Positions 1-12,093 of a stretch of 64,000 nucleotides of DNA are shown here, one piece after another. The notes below the pieces were generated by a model that saw only the letters and a program-made list of their open reading frames with translations, was not told where the DNA came from and made no database searches. Within the stretch, counting starts at the first letter, position 1. The number at the start of each line of letters is the position of its first letter. A program made the position numbers and the translations under genes. The stretch is from Thunnus maccoyii (Eukaryota > Chordata > Actinopteri > Scombriformes > Scombridae), in the NCBI RefSeq assembly GCF_910596095.1, contig NC_056535.1, positions 9,093,501 through 9,157,500 of the forward strand, in the 5' to 3' direction.

Positions 1-1980
1 AGAGGAAACCGAACTTTAATATACCAGCCCCTCCCTTAAGGCAAAGAGATATGGAGAAGCATTAAGGGATCTACATTCATACTACTTTATGATTCCCATC
101 ATCAAAGAGTATTTCTGTCACTAAGCCAATGCTTGTATGCCTTAAATTCAAGGTAAAGGTAAAGACCATGTCTCTATGACAACTTAATGTGTAGAAACCC
201 ATAAACTGGAACACTGAGAAATGCTATAAAAACATAAATCAGCTCAGATACATATACATTAAAAACAGGTCCATTTTGTTAAAAGCACCTGGTTGGTTTC
301 CGAGCTTGCCTCTAAATCCAAGTTAGCACAGTGCCAACAAAAATGGCAGTGTGTATGAGTATGTGTAACAAGAGCTCTCAGATCAGGGGACCAGGAGATT
401 AACAGGGGCTGAATGATTGACTGCAAGAAGCTGCATGCCTAAAGGGAGCAGAGAGGGACAAGCTAACCATGCCGTGGCTGAAGAGCTATGGATTACACAA
501 TGATGAGAGGCACCAAAGAGACTGCTGTTTTGCCTCTGACAATGAGAGATACAGTGAATGTTTACTCCTTCTCAAAAATCTCATCTAATATTCATCTATA
601 ATGTAAAGAAAACACAAATGTCCATGGCATCCCTTTTAAGTATTTAAAAATACAACCTGTGTATGACCTGGCATGCATGTACTGGCTGTGTGCTTTGTTA
701 TCAGAGCATGAGTTTGACTTTCTGAACCTGTAGATGTAATGGGGCCTGGCCCATTATGGACCACCACTGAGAACAATTCTGAACCCATCCTTCATCATCA
801 TTGGTCCATTACCCTGTATGAACTGTCATCATGACAACAGACAAGTTATCAGTAGTCTCCCTCTCCCCCCAGAGTCTGTCACTACCACAGCAGGACACCA
901 TAGAAATCCACAGGTCAGGAGAGATCTTGCCCAGATATAACAAATCATCATGTACATCATCACATTCAAGGAAAAACAGTCTGTTTAACCTGTTACTCCT
1001 CACCTCTGCATATGACCTTATTTAGGCCTTATGCCACTTGGAAAGAGCTACAACAGGTTGGTTATCAAATAACTTTGTAATAAGTCCTCCCTAGTGTTTC
1101 CTTCTCAGTTTCATCCCTCACCCATTATGATGTTGGTTTTACAAAGGCATTTTACAGTGCGGTGCTCCCTGTGCACACATAAGCAATAGAGTAGATGGAC
1201 AAATCCTACTTTTTGTCACAATCTGTGACACAGCAGTGTTAAACCTAATGTATTCATTTAAAACATATCAAGTTAATTTATTATAAAGGGCAAATTAAAA
1301 CAGAGGATTTCGTAATGTTTTGATCTAAAAAAAAGGTTAATGACCCTTTTAATTTCCTTTTTCTTTGAAAGTGCACCAAAGCTGTTTTTCCTGGCAATAC
1401 ATCTACATATTGTCGTGCTACTGCTGTTACACACAGTGAGTTTCCAAACCAACTTATTACATATCATTGTTTATTATGCAAAGTGTGTATTACTAATAGG
1501 AGTATTATATTAATGCTATGTATGACTAAACATGCTAGTGTGAGCATGCACACAGGCACTGTGGGAGATCGTGCGTCAGAAAATGAGAGGTGCCTGTGAA
1601 ATATGTGGAGCTAAAATTTATCTTCAGCGAGAGGACAGCTTGTCATCATCCACGCAACCACCTGGCTTCAGTTTCCATTGACTCTGAATACTATAACAGC
1701 ATGGTGGAGGCCAGCCAAGCCAGTCAAGGCCCCTCACATGTGGGGGAATCCTCACCATATCATGTGTTATATAAGGGCTAAAGAAGAGTCCTAAACATTG
1801 GAGGAGATCCCGTAGGTTTCTATTGGACTTGTGTGAAAAAGAGCACTGTTCACTAGTTGGAGTGAATTTTAATTAAATCTGCAGGATGCCAAATCAACCT
1901 CAGAAAAAAATCTAATGAATCTAACCACATGTAGTTCACCATTTGAAACCCATTTGGGAACAGTAGATACCAAATTGAAT
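1..1980. other. Intergenic or intronic stretch, no gene seen
   Basis: AT-rich sequence with only short open frames of about 60 codons and no recognisable protein, tRNA or repeat that I can name. If the promoter-like block near 2.9-3.0 kb drives a minus-strand gene, this stretch would be its first intron and the rest of the gene would lie beyond the left edge. Confidence 0.5.
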
Positions 1981-1989
1981 GCTTTGTGT

Positions 1990-2300
1990 AAGAACAGGCA
2001 AATGTGCAATTAGTTGATCAAAAGAAAATTAATTAGCAACTATTTGATCAATTGTTTAATTGATTTTGTAAGAAAATATTCAAAACATTTTCTGAAAGCA
2101 GCTTATCCAGTGTGAGGATTTGCCACTTTTCTCCGTTTTATGTCACTGTAAATTGAATATCTTGGGGTTTTGGACTGCTGGTTAGATAAAACATGATATT
2201 TTAAGAAGTCAGTTTGTTACTCTGGGAAATGGTCATGGACACATTTAACTGTTTTCTGGCATTTTAAAGAACAAACAGAATAAAATCTCTTATAGGTCCA
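1990..2300 (+). repeat. Dispersed teleost repeat (non-autonomous, unnamed), forward copy
   Basis: The segment has the order of motifs typical of a very common fish repeat: an 'agttgatcaaaagaaaatt' head, 'gtgaggatttgccactttt', 'aaattgaatatctt', 'gggttttggactg', then a 'ttttctggcattttaaaga' tail. A second copy lies inverted at about 32.29-32.60 kb and shares the same blocks in reverse order. I recognise the family from memory and do not know its formal name. Divergence between the two copies is high, so both are old. Confidence 0.6.
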
Positions 2301-2882
2301 ACAATGCTAAAAATATCAGTACCTTTAAAGACACAGCCAAAGATACTTATTAATACAACAGCCAAACATAGCACACACTCAAACACTGGCAGAAGCGTGA
2401 CGTAATCACATTAACTGTAACTATGACCTCAGTCTTTCCCCATTACCACTGTGTTTCCCTAACTTACCTTAAACAGCTAGTTAAGTATTTTAGCTATCCA
2501 TAGCCACACTTTACTGTCTTGGTAGTGTTTATTTGTGTTCTTTGGCCTTCTTTCATACCTGTGTCCATCACTCACACGCGGCTGATAACATTACTCAGAT
2601 GGTTTTAGCTAGAAACTGCAGTTTTAAGCGTTAACTGTTAACGTCACACAAAGCAACGTTAAATAACTAAAAGTTTGCTCAAATTATCTAACGCTAACAC
2701 CTGCTGGCTGGCTAGCGGTAACCTTGGTTACGCAGAGTAAATGGGGTAAATTAGCCAAAACTAGACGCTTCTCTTTTAGCAACGGAACATACTTTATACG
2801 TCCGTGAGCTGTTGGCGTTACATTGCAACTCAAGTTTAACTTCTACATTAGGCTGAGAACTGAGCGAGAAATGTAAAATTAC

Positions 2883-2962
2883 CTCTTCGACCACCCTTGC
2901 TTTACGGAGCCCACTTCGTTTTCAAGTGTGCATTTTCCGGTTGTGGCAACTGACTCTGATTG
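2883..2962 (-). other. Candidate non-coding first exon of an unseen minus-strand gene
   Basis: Read on the minus strand, this CpG-containing block ends in GAAGAG followed by GTAATT, a plausible 5' splice site (GT at 2882-2881). The only ATG inside is followed by a stop two codons later, so the exon would be leader sequence. Upstream elements (CCAAT, Ets-like, X-box) sit just to the right, as expected for a promoter. No downstream coding exon can be found in 1-2880, so the gene's identity is unknown. It could also be only an enhancer. Confidence 0.35.
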
Positions 2963-3004
2963 GCCCACTACTCCGGAAGTAGTTGTTTGGGTGCCATGGC
3001 AACA
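2953..3004 (-). promoter_or_regulatory. Promoter-like block: CCAAT box, Ets-like site, RFX X-box
   Basis: Within 50 bases lie ATTGGCCCA (an inverted CCAAT box, about 2959-2967), CCGGAAGT (Ets core, 2973-2980) and GGTGCCATGGCAAC (2990-3003). The last matches the palindromic RFX X-box GTTGCCATGGCAAC at 13 of 14 positions. X-boxes close to a start site are characteristic of cilium genes regulated by RFX factors. The function of the target gene is not visible here. Confidence 0.45.
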
Positions 3005-3043
3005 AAGACGGTTTTCATAGCAGACACCACGGTGCTGATGTGA

Positions 3044-3107
3044 CTAGTAGCAGCAGTAGTAGTAGTAGTAATAATAATAATGATAATAATAATAATAATA
3101 ATAATAG
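3044..3107. repeat. Trinucleotide microsatellite (AGT/AAT)n
   Basis: A run of (AGT) units passes directly into (AAT) units with a few interruptions, next to a short tail resembling the end of a fish retroposon (the 'gcactttccattcatagtgaaactc' type region at 3122-3155, quoted here only as a position). The retroposon assignment is tentative. Confidence 0.8.
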
Positions 3108-3693
3108 ATTTAATGTATACCGCACTTTCCATTCATAGTGAAACTCAAAGTGCTAACGTATTAATAACACAGAGCACACAACATAAATAAAATGATAAGA
3201 GTTCATATTTTTTACAAGAGACTAGGGTCTGTGCTGCCCTCAGATAAATAAATGTAGTAAGGCAGAACAGTTAGGTGGAAAATACCACGTTTTTACGATA
3301 CGTGTACGTAAGTATTTCCAGTTTGTCAGACTTAATCCACACCTACTGTACATTTCAAAGGGACTTTCATTTGCTATGCATTGCCATGAAGTAGTCAGAC
3401 TCAGCTCCACCTGGACCAGCCACATTATTAAAATTCTCCTTACAGACACATTCATATTTTAACACTGTAAAAGGAGGAACCATTCTTCACAGAAAGTGAT
3501 TTTACTTTTAATTCTTAGTTAGTTCTCACACTTCTGTATGTCCATGTAAAGATGTATCCTAACTGTAGGAATTTCCATTATGGTATTGTTATCAGGAGCA
3601 TATTTTTTTTTTTTTGCTGTTAAGGTGTTGTTAGCTAATATGTGATCATCACTCACTGAGTCATTTTATCAAACAATGTTATCACTGTTGGCC

Positions 3694-3861
3694 GAGGGCG
3701 TAGGTTTGGTTTTAACTTTCTTATAACATTTATCATGGAAATCTATCATGTATCTAGTTTAAATATTAATTTTGCTCTCTTAATAAAATTAAATGTACAA
3801 TATATATCTGTTTAAAATCAGATCAAAAATATCAAAGCTAAAGATAAAAACCTACGCCCCT
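3694..3861. mobile_element. Small MITE with 13-bp terminal inverted repeats
   Basis: AGGGCGTAGGTTT at 3695-3707 is mirrored by AAACCTACGCCC at 3848-3859, so about 165 bp of AT-rich sequence with no coding capacity is bounded by inverted ends. This is the structure of a non-autonomous DNA transposon. I do not know the superfamily; target-site duplications are not obvious. Confidence 0.55.
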
Positions 3862-5740
3862 GATTGTTATAGTGTGCATGAGGGACATTAGCAAATAAAG
3901 TCCCTCCTTCTGCTCTGCGCAGTGGTAGATTGAGGTGATCGCAGTCAGGTTATCATATCTTTATTACGGAAAAGTAAAAAATCATTTTGTTATGTCTACT
4001 ATAACGCTCGAAGAAACAAGTTGCATAACAGGTCATGAACTGTGTGTGTCTGCAGAGAGAGAGAAGGGGGAGACAAGCAGGCAGGCTCCAGACAGATATC
4101 AATAGACAAATGCTTCAGAGGGACACTCAATCCTGCCAGCGGGATTTGCACTTTGTGTATGCATGTGTGTGAGAGAGAAAGAGAGAGCGGAGGAGGAGGG
4201 AGAGGAGGAAACACTTTCACAGTGTCAGAAAGTGTTTGCTTTCTGGACCTAACCTTACAGTGATTAGTTGTCTCCTCAGTTTATATGTATTACACAGCTT
4301 CTATTTTAAATTTCCTCATTTATTAGGCCTATGACAGATGGCAAGTGCCCCACCACTCATGTGAGAAAAAACACACACTGATGCGCCAGAGAAGAAGGAA
4401 ACAACCAGCATGCTGAACACAATACTGTCATTGGAAAGTGTGACTGCTCTGACGACACATGTTGACGTGGTGCATTAGATAACCATCATAACCTCAGTCA
4501 TTAACCCTTGTGACCTCTATAAGCCAAAGGGGAAAGGATATGAAATGTAGAAGCACATAAACTAGTGAATGTGATGCAAGCGTTGCATCAGAGGAGTTGT
4601 CAGACTGCGGCAGTTCACAGACAGAGCACGTAAAGTGGACTGATGCATCTGGCAGTGTCAATCTGCAGTGGATGATGTCAGTGATCTTCATCTGTTCTGT
4701 GTAAGGCTTGGAACATGCAGAGCAGGGGGTCAGTAAACTGCACGAACCCTAGGCAGAAAGTAGAGGAAGAGAGTATCTGCTGACATGCTTAGAAACAAAC
4801 CTGATACGAAGCTTGAGAAGCAAAAGACAAATATATATTTTCATTCTTTATATGCTTATATTTATTCTACTTACACAAGCAAAATGCATTTTTCAAATGA
4901 TCTCACCTGCGTGATGATTTTACCACAATATACTGGAGGTAATTTGATAATTTGTGGACTTGTTTTCTTGATTACACAGCCACTCAAAGTTCAGACGCCA
5001 CTTGAGTAGGACTGTTCAGTGAGGAGAACAAAAGAGCAATGATTGCAAACTTCTCTCAAGTGCAGCTTTCATTTAGTGACGTAGATCAGCACCCAGACAT
5101 TTGCAAAGGTCAGCTCAGTGCAGAGAAAGAACAACACCAATCTGAACAACAACATCTACATGGATTACTCAGAGAAACAGGCCTCCCCGCTGTCCTTGGA
5201 GCTTGTTCAAGGAACAGTGAGTGGGTTCGATACTTTCTACTCAGTCAGTCTGAGAAAACAATGCCTCCTCTTTGTCTCAAAGGACAAAAGCGGGTCATAC
5301 TGTGTTCCCTTAGACAACCTTCCCTTGTCACATTTGGACTGTATACATCATGGTGGGTTATGTCACAAGAGCTCCACAACAAGAGCATCTTAGAAAAACA
5401 CTGGCATACTTCTCCTCTGTAGGCCAGATCTCTCCGGTTTAGGGACACACTTCTGTGAGTTATGCAACAACTAATGAATATTAATGGCTGCACTTTCTAT
5501 AAAGACAGAAATGTGTTGAGCCACATTCATTTGCATGATGTGTGAGACTTGTAAACCAGTATTCTAGTATTCTTGTGTCAACATTTGAACTCGTTCATCA
5601 ACACGTTTGGCAGTTTGGTGACAATAACAACGGCTTGAGGCATCCAGCAGCAGTACTCCAACAGCAGTGAGTGCTTGGAGAGCTTTCATGCCTTTGTGGA
5701 GAGGGACATGGGAATGTTTGGCAGGACAGTGCTTGGGGCA
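3862..5740. other. Non-coding stretch with GA-rich low complexity, no gene seen
   Basis: Contains purine-rich (GA)n patches at about 4053-4212. The longest open frame (5039-5422, 127 codons) overlaps a second open frame in the same orientation and resembles no family known to me. It lacks splice-site context and looks like chance. Nothing else is recognised. Confidence 0.5.
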
Positions 5741-5744
5741 ATGA

Positions 5745-6105
5745 AACTGACTCGTGGGTCAGTATTATTGACCTTCCTTCCACTGAAACATACTGGCCAG
5801 TCAGTATTATTGACCTTCCTGAAAACTGACAACCATTACTGGTTTTTAGTTTTGGTTTTCTATTTTGACCAGTGAGTCAGTTTGAGCAGGAGGAAGGACA
5901 ATAATACTACACAAAAGACACTTTGACTGGGAAGGGGGTCAAAAATAGTGACTGGTGAGGCGGTTTGGTCTGGAAGAAGGTCAAAAATACCGACCTGTGA
6001 GACAGTTTGATCTGATGGAGGGTCAATGATACTGACGCATGAGGCGGTTCGGTAGGGTGTGAGAGCATAAATACTGACCTGTGATTTAGTTTGATTGGTG
6101 AGTGG
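5745..6105. repeat. Degenerate minisatellite, unit about 42 bp
   Basis: Successive units share a core that can be read as 'gac-ctgtgag-gcagtttgatct-g-agggtca-a-atact'. Clear units lie at about 5925-6105, for example the 'ggtcaaaaatac', 'ggtcaatgatac' and 'gcataaatac' ends spaced about 42 bp apart. A related sub-array with 'gtcagtattattgacc' repeated twice lies at 5757-5825. Units have drifted considerably, so it is an old array. Confidence 0.65.
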
Positions 6106-9100
6106 GGAATTAATTTGCCCCTGTGCTCCAAGTTTGCCTAAATAGAAGGTCAGTCTGCTAAAAGTTGTACTATATTACAGCTTAAAGTCCCACCAGGTGC
6201 CAAGACTCTCCTTGATAACACTTTGGATCATGGTGCTACAACAGTTATTCTTAGTTTGAACATAATTAATTAAGGACATAAGTACCACTATGTGCCCATG
6301 ATGTATACGTTTAACAATGTCCTACAACAGTAAAATAAGAGAAAACAATTAAATAACACTCAGAAACACTGAACTGATTGTTCTTACTGATGCATGCTGG
6401 GAAGTCTTGAGGAGGGTCATCCCAGTGCTCTGTAGTATAATTTGTAATAAATGGTCTGAGTCAATGTGTTTTGGCCATACACAATTTTAATCTTTTAGTC
6501 TGTAAGAATGTGACTTTTTCTGATCCCACTGAACCCTGTAACACTACAATGGATATTTTTGTTGAAAAAAATACAACTTTATATACAGTATGTCTAAATT
6601 ATTGGATACAGTAACCTTTTTTTCATGCTCATCTGCAACACAAAGTATAATCTTTTATTTATAAAGTATATCTTTCATCCCCATTTTGTGTAGAGTAACT
6701 TATGAGTGTGGGTACAGGCTTGTAGTTATTAATTTTCATTTTTGTTTTGATCTTCGCTGCCTTTTGTAGGCAGAAGTACTGTAGGCGTGTCTGCCTTTTT
6801 TTTTCTCTTGCTCAACTCCAGCCATGACAGGTGGCAAGTGGCATGACTGTCCAAAAATATTTCCAAACCCTACTGGCTTTGTGATCTCACTAGAATATGT
6901 GTAGCACCAAAAATTTAAGAACAGTTTGAAGACAGGATTTGTGGCCAGGAAAAGTATGGGCATATAAAACACAGCTTGAACAGATGCAAAGAAGTTGACC
7001 AATTATAAATATTAAAGCTGAACTGATGAACAATGAATCAAATGACTATACTTAATGTGGTAGATGTGGCTTGTATCGATGAACCCACAGAGAATGACCA
7101 TCCAACTTTGCAGTTTCCTTCAGCTCTACACAGTGTTTTAGTATCTTTCAGCTCAGTGTTTCGGTTTAACAGCCCATATCTATTCTTAGATGTTTTGGTT
7201 CACTCTCTCCACTCTTACCAGTGTTGCTTCCAGCCACAGCGGACAGCTGTTATTAGTACTACTTGCTGAGGACCAAACATCAAACAGACAAAGTTAGAGA
7301 TTAGATGATGAGCACAGTAGAGAATTTAGCTGCTAAAAAGCCACATCTATCTCCAAGGAGTTGGTGAAGTCCTAAACAGAGCTACTAAGAGAATGAATAT
7401 TGCATGTGCATTCAAAGGTGGCCAGAAACGTAACTCTAAATGAATGCTAATATTGCTCTGTTTGCTAACACCTTCACCATAACAACTTTATAAGATTAGG
7501 AAGTTGGGTCTGTGGCTGTGCTGGAAACATGGGAGACACGAGCAGCTATAAAGTTTGCTGGGTAGAAGTCACTGTTGCTCCAGTTATGCAAGCCTTCAAG
7601 CAATGCCAAATCCACCGGGACGTCCGTGGGAGCTGCTTGGAAGTGGAACTAGATTGAAAAGAGTCTTGATTAATTAGAGCAAAAACATCCTTTCCCCACG
7701 TCCATCCGGCTGACTGAACTGCTCTCCACCTGTGGGTTTCATTCAGCCACCAAACTGAATTGGTTCAGAGCTTGACTGGCATCTTCAGGCATTCTTTGTA
7801 GCTCTCCAAGAGCAGTGAGAACAAAGCCACCAGGAAACCAAATTACAGCGATGGAAATGCACAGTGCCAGCCACAATGCAGAGAGAGAGATCTTGCATAA
7901 CCAACAACCCAGGATATTACACAGCAACAAATTACATAGCAACAAATGAGAAAGCACAGCGTACATTAGAAAGAAAAAAAAGGAATACAATTAGTTTGTA
8001 ATCTCTGTCGCCAAATTAGTTTTAAGCATGCAGGGGTGAGTTGAAGTTCACAAGAGATGTACAATATAACCCCCGTTCCCTTCAAACACACAAACACAAT
8101 TAGACTGTCTCAAAAACAGGATACATCATGTATTAATACATTAAAAAGTCTTGTTTACAGGATAAAATCTGTGCATGTTTTCTTGTAGTTTTTGTAGAAT
8201 GAAGCTCTAATATTTTAAATTAAAAATCAACATAAGGAATGATGCTCTTACCGCCCCTTGTAGCTCCTCTCCTCTAAACTAATGGTGCATTTGATTAAAA
8301 ACTGGAAATCAGGATTCCCTGCTTGAAAAAATGAAGAAAACATCAGCATCTATTTTGCATTATGTCAAATGAAATAAATATTACTTTATTACTGTCATCA
8401 CACCCTACAATTTAAAAAACACTTTTCAGTTTGATTTCCAGTGTTGTTTATGTCTCCCAAATAGTATCTCTACATCAATTTGTGGTTCTCATAAGCAGAC
8501 ACACAAGCATGTGATTTACAGTCTTTTAAACACCAAATTGGTAGCTGGAATGTCTCATTTCTGACCTAAGGCAGGAGAAAAGGGTGTTATTGATGGAGCA
8601 GAGCGATATCTTTTGTCACATACTTCCTATTCAACACATGTGTTATGGTTAAGGGTTTGCATACTGTTTTCTATCAAAGTAATGCAGCTACAGCTGTTTG
8701 TGAGAAATTCATATTTTACTACTACATACATGAATCCATAAGCATGTACCTGCAGCTTAAAAAACTACCCAACTGTGACTACTATTATTGTCAGTGGCAG
8801 CAGCAGATTTATATCACAGTGTATGGTACTGCATATGGCTTTCTCACTCATTTGTTATTTGTATATTTTTCTATTTATCTGTATCCTGTTCCTACCACTC
8901 TATGTTTCTTGTGCTGTTGTAATAGCTAATTTCACTCCTGGAGATCAATCAAATGTTATCTTAGCGTACCTTATCATTGCTTGTTCTTGCACTCACTTCA
9001 AAAGCAAACAATCTGCAGGAACAAGGCGAACTCTGGGTCTCATTTTGCAGGATGTTGTGTTTAAGTTCAGGTTTCTATCAGGCCTCGATAGAAGGCAGCC

Positions 9101-9320
9101 AAATATGTTCTATTACATTTTCCTCAGTTCCCTCCATGTGTCTTTGGTATTTCTCCTGCTATCATTTCCTTTTTTAAGTGAATGTGAGACACTGTGTTCC
9201 TTCATACACACACAATCCTGCCACACACCAGAACATTTTGCACCTTTTCTATCCCCCCCATCAATCTCCCACATCGTTAGTTCTCTGAACCACTTTCTGT
9301 CCGTTCATTATCAATGCACT
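6106..9320. other. Non-coding stretch, no gene seen
   Basis: AT-rich sequence. Open frames of up to 184 codons (8775-9329) are T-rich and look hydrophobic only because of base composition. I find no recognisable domain, signal peptide with plausible continuation, or splice-consistent exon. Confidence 0.5.
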
Positions 9321-9321
9321 G

Positions 9322-9594
9322 TTGATTAGCACATCACCACAGAGAGCCAGTTGGCCATTCATTAAAGTTTCAATGGGAGTGACGCAAATCCCTGACCTGT
9401 TTGGTGCCCCGTGGCCTGGACCTACTCTCTTGGACTGTGGCTCTCTTGCCTCTACACGCCTCGGCTGGCACCGACACAGGTTAGAACAGCTGAGAGAGGG
9501 CCTGAGCCTCCAAATGTACCGTAGGAGGTCCCTTAAACCTATCCTATTCATGCTGAGGCTCTCCTGGCATGATCTGATGTCTAATGTGACCTAA
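9322..9594. other. Complex, non-repetitive block, possible conserved non-coding element
   Basis: Against AT-rich, low-complexity surroundings this block has balanced composition, few simple repeats and several homeobox-type ATTA cores (for example 'gattag', 'ttcattaaag'). It is open in both directions for about 90 codons but neither translation resembles a known protein. A conserved enhancer or a lone exon are both possible; I cannot tell from one genome. Confidence 0.25.
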
Positions 9595-9935
9595 ATATAT
9601 AACAAAAGCAGTATTTGGTTATATAATTGGTTTTTTGCACCAAAGTGTTTCAGCTGGACCTGATAGAAAGCTATTGAACCAAATTCTGGCAGTTTTTGTT
9701 TGCCTCTCTGTTGTTGCAGTTCTGCAGCAGCTTTACATTAGGCTATTTTTATATCTGCCAATTAAATTTAGGTGCACTTAAAAGCATTTGTGACATTATA
9801 GCCCAACATCAACTGATTACAGTCTTTGGTCAGCAGTTCATGTATATGGGTCATATCATTGCAAAAAGGAGACCTGACAGGATGAAGAATGAAGATCTTA
9901 CAGTAACAGTAACAGTAGAGATGAGACTAGAAATG

Positions 9936-9936
<1 letters not shown>

Positions 9937-9980
<44 letters not shown>

Positions 9981-9985
9981 TATAT
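9937..9985. repeat. (TA)n microsatellite
   Basis: An almost uninterrupted run of about 20 TA dinucleotides followed by 'aatatatataat'. It ends a chance open frame that appears to encode repeated Tyr-Ile. Confidence 0.9.
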
Positions 9986-10131
9986 AATCTCCCCTGAAGC
10001 CACTGGGCTATTTGCAATGTAATTATACTGTCTGACGTACTACTTGTCTATTAATGGGATAAGTGTCAAAGCACTCAGATGACGGATGGTCAAGTTTCCA
10101 AGAAGGGTCCGGGACCCATAATAATGTCTAT

Positions 10132-10538
10132 TTATTACCAATGCCGGTTGCTTTGCACTACATGCTGATATATATTGACTCAGTTCATTGCTCAATCTTC
10201 TTTCCTATTTTACAACTACCTTGTCACCATGTTACCATAATAACCTGAGTTTAACATGGTGTGACTTACAAAAGCGTCCCTTTCACTGCCGAAACCCGGG
10301 ATCGAACCAGGGACCTTTAGATCTTCAGTCTAACGCTCTCCCAACTGAGCTATTTCGGCGTGTAAAAGACTACTTTTACCTGTGTAATTTGTCGGTGTGT
10401 CCACCAGAGGTCGGTTTGGTTCAGGATATTATGCTGTACAAACACTGTTGAATTTAAAGAATTTTTTTTACTTACTTGTGCTGCATTATCAGCAAAATGC
10501 TTCTTAGCATTTGGATCTGGTGTCTCAAAAGCTGTTCA
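10132..10538. repeat. Segmental duplication, copy A (carries a tRNA-Phe)
   Basis: About 400 bp that recurs in direct orientation at 12094-12496. Similarity runs from 'ttattaccaatgccg' through the tRNA gene to 'cttcttagcatttg' and 'aaaagctgtt'. The copies differ by scattered substitutions and small indels (for example 'ccatgtta' present only here), while the tRNA itself is unchanged. This shows that the first and third tRNA-Phe genes arose by block duplication, not independent insertion. Confidence 0.85.
10287..10359 (-). tRNA. tRNA-Phe (anticodon GAA), copy 1
   Basis: On the minus strand the 73-nt sequence folds as a standard cloverleaf: acceptor GCCGAAA paired with TTTCGGC, D arm TAGCTCAGTTGGGAGAGC, anticodon stem TTAGA/TCTAA around loop CTGAAGA (anticodon GAA, phenylalanine), T arm with GGTTCGATCC, discriminator A. 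The A box and B box (GGTTCGATCC) of the internal Pol III promoter are intact. A TTTT terminator lies about 14 nt downstream (plus-strand aaaa at 10270-10273). It appears identical to the vertebrate consensus as I remember it. There is no intron. Confidence 0.97.
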
Positions 10539-10539
10539 T

Positions 10540-11553
10540 AAACAGACACTTTATGTTCATTATATCACATTCAGCCGTATTGACTTCTGTCCCACTTGCG
10601 TCTGTCCAGACTCTTCTGGTCGTCCACCCTCACTTCAGACCTCCAGACATTCCTCTTCTGGTCAGACAGCAGCCTCAGCTCCCAACTCTGAAAGGACTAC
10701 AACCAGCCAGACTTCTTGTTTGCCATGTCTGGATTTACTTTGTGTATTCATCAACATGTGCATAAGAAATATGTGCATAAGCCAATCATTTTGGCTGTGA
10801 TTTGATCAGATTTGTTGAATAATAAGCCCTATAAATTTCTTCAATCTGTCTGCCTTGATTAGTTGTGAGAATAACATTCAGTGATGTTTACACAGACTAT
10901 ATATTGTTTATTGAAAATGACAAAGTTAAGAAAATGTGTGTATGAAAAGAAGAGAACGAATAATGTTTAATAATGATCATTAGTTAATACTAATAATTAT
11001 GCTTGGTCCTTTTTTCAAGTCAGAGCAGTCCTCTACATTTTGCAGATCATAATTTTACTATATGAGTGTTTGAAACATTGGAAATAATCTGAAAACAATA
11101 ATTTGGACACATTTTTCGTTCGTTTTTTTTCTATTGTTATCGTTATAAAAATTATATTTACACGGAAGTTAGTGGTAATGGTAAATTAAAATAAATCAAT
11201 GACTACGGGAGTAAATATTTACACATTTACTATAAGATGGTTGCACGGTAGCTGTACATATATATGAAAAAAAATAGAAGTCTATTCCAGACGAGATTAG
11301 ATCCTGTGCTCGCATGAGGAGGCAGTAAGAGGTTAAGTCCGGTCATAAAAGACCTCTTCACATATCCTCGGCTGGCCGGACCAGCTGAACACGAGCAGAG
11401 GCACGAGCCAAGGGGGGCGTGAGGTGCTATCGGCCGCAGCCGGACCTTATTGAAGTTTCCTGCAGTGTTACCGTAGTGTAACCTGTGTGTGTGCACGTGG
11501 CTGAGTAGACTTCACGATAGAATCAGTTTTAAGGTGTAAAACGCTGCCCTCAG
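10540..11553. other. Non-coding spacer between tRNA genes
   Basis: AT-rich spacer with one locally GC-richer, CpG-containing patch at about 11330-11460. I see no protein gene. An 88-codon open frame on the minus strand (11230-11496) resembles no protein I know. Confidence 0.5.
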
Positions 11554-11554
11554 C

Positions 11555-11627
11555 TGCCGAAACCCGGGATCGAACCAGGGACCTTTAGATCTTCAGTCTA
11601 ACGCTCTCCCAACTGAGCTATTTCGGC
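11555..11627 (-). tRNA. tRNA-Phe (anticodon GAA), copy 2
   Basis: The same 73-nt sequence as copies 1 and 3, on the minus strand, with all stems intact and anticodon GAA. A plus-strand aaaa at 11538-11541 gives a TTTT Pol III terminator about 14 nt downstream. Its flanks do not match the duplicated block around copies 1 and 3, so this copy has a different or older origin within the cluster. Confidence 0.97.
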
Positions 11628-12093
11628 TGATACAAAGATGCAGAGAATGATCATCAATTTATAGGCTATTAACGGACCGTTATGGCACGCGTGAGTTTGT
11701 AATATTCAAGGTTTCCATTTTGAGACTGAGACCTACACTATACGAGTCCTGCCATCTACTGGGTTGTATTGTATATAATGTATTACTGCTATGTGTTATT
11801 GTCCCCTAAAACAAGCTGACTACTGAAAAATAATTAATACAGTAACAGAAATTGTTTTTAAAAGAATAATACTTTTGAATAATGTTTAATTCGATTAATA
11901 TTTTAGATTAATCTTGTATCTACATAAATGAATCTTGCAAAGAGAACATATGCAGTCAGGACAAGTGGCTTTAAAGGGCTCCCTGCACATGGTCCGTGTC
12001 TCTGCATATGTGGGTATCAGTTAGTCCACGACTGGAGGTGTTTGTGCTGTAAATTTCTCAACAACTTCATAATCCACATTACTGTAGGTGTAC

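Noticed and set aside
2996-3043. Plus-strand ATG giving a 15-residue peptide MATKTVFIADTTVLM
   Set aside because: It ends in a stop, lacks a donor site and lies within the X-box; nothing supports translation.
5039-5422. 127-codon open frame with a second overlapping frame
   Set aside because: Two equally open frames and no recognisable domain indicate chance.
8775-9329. 184-codon plus-strand open frame rich in hydrophobic residues
   Set aside because: Hydrophobicity follows from T-rich sequence; no family resemblance or transcript signals.
10188-10451. Open frame through tRNA copy 1 (and its twin at 12088-12405) containing the GSNQGPLDLQSNALPTELF stretch
   Set aside because: This is the antisense translation of tRNA-Phe, a frequent spurious 'protein' in databases, not a gene.
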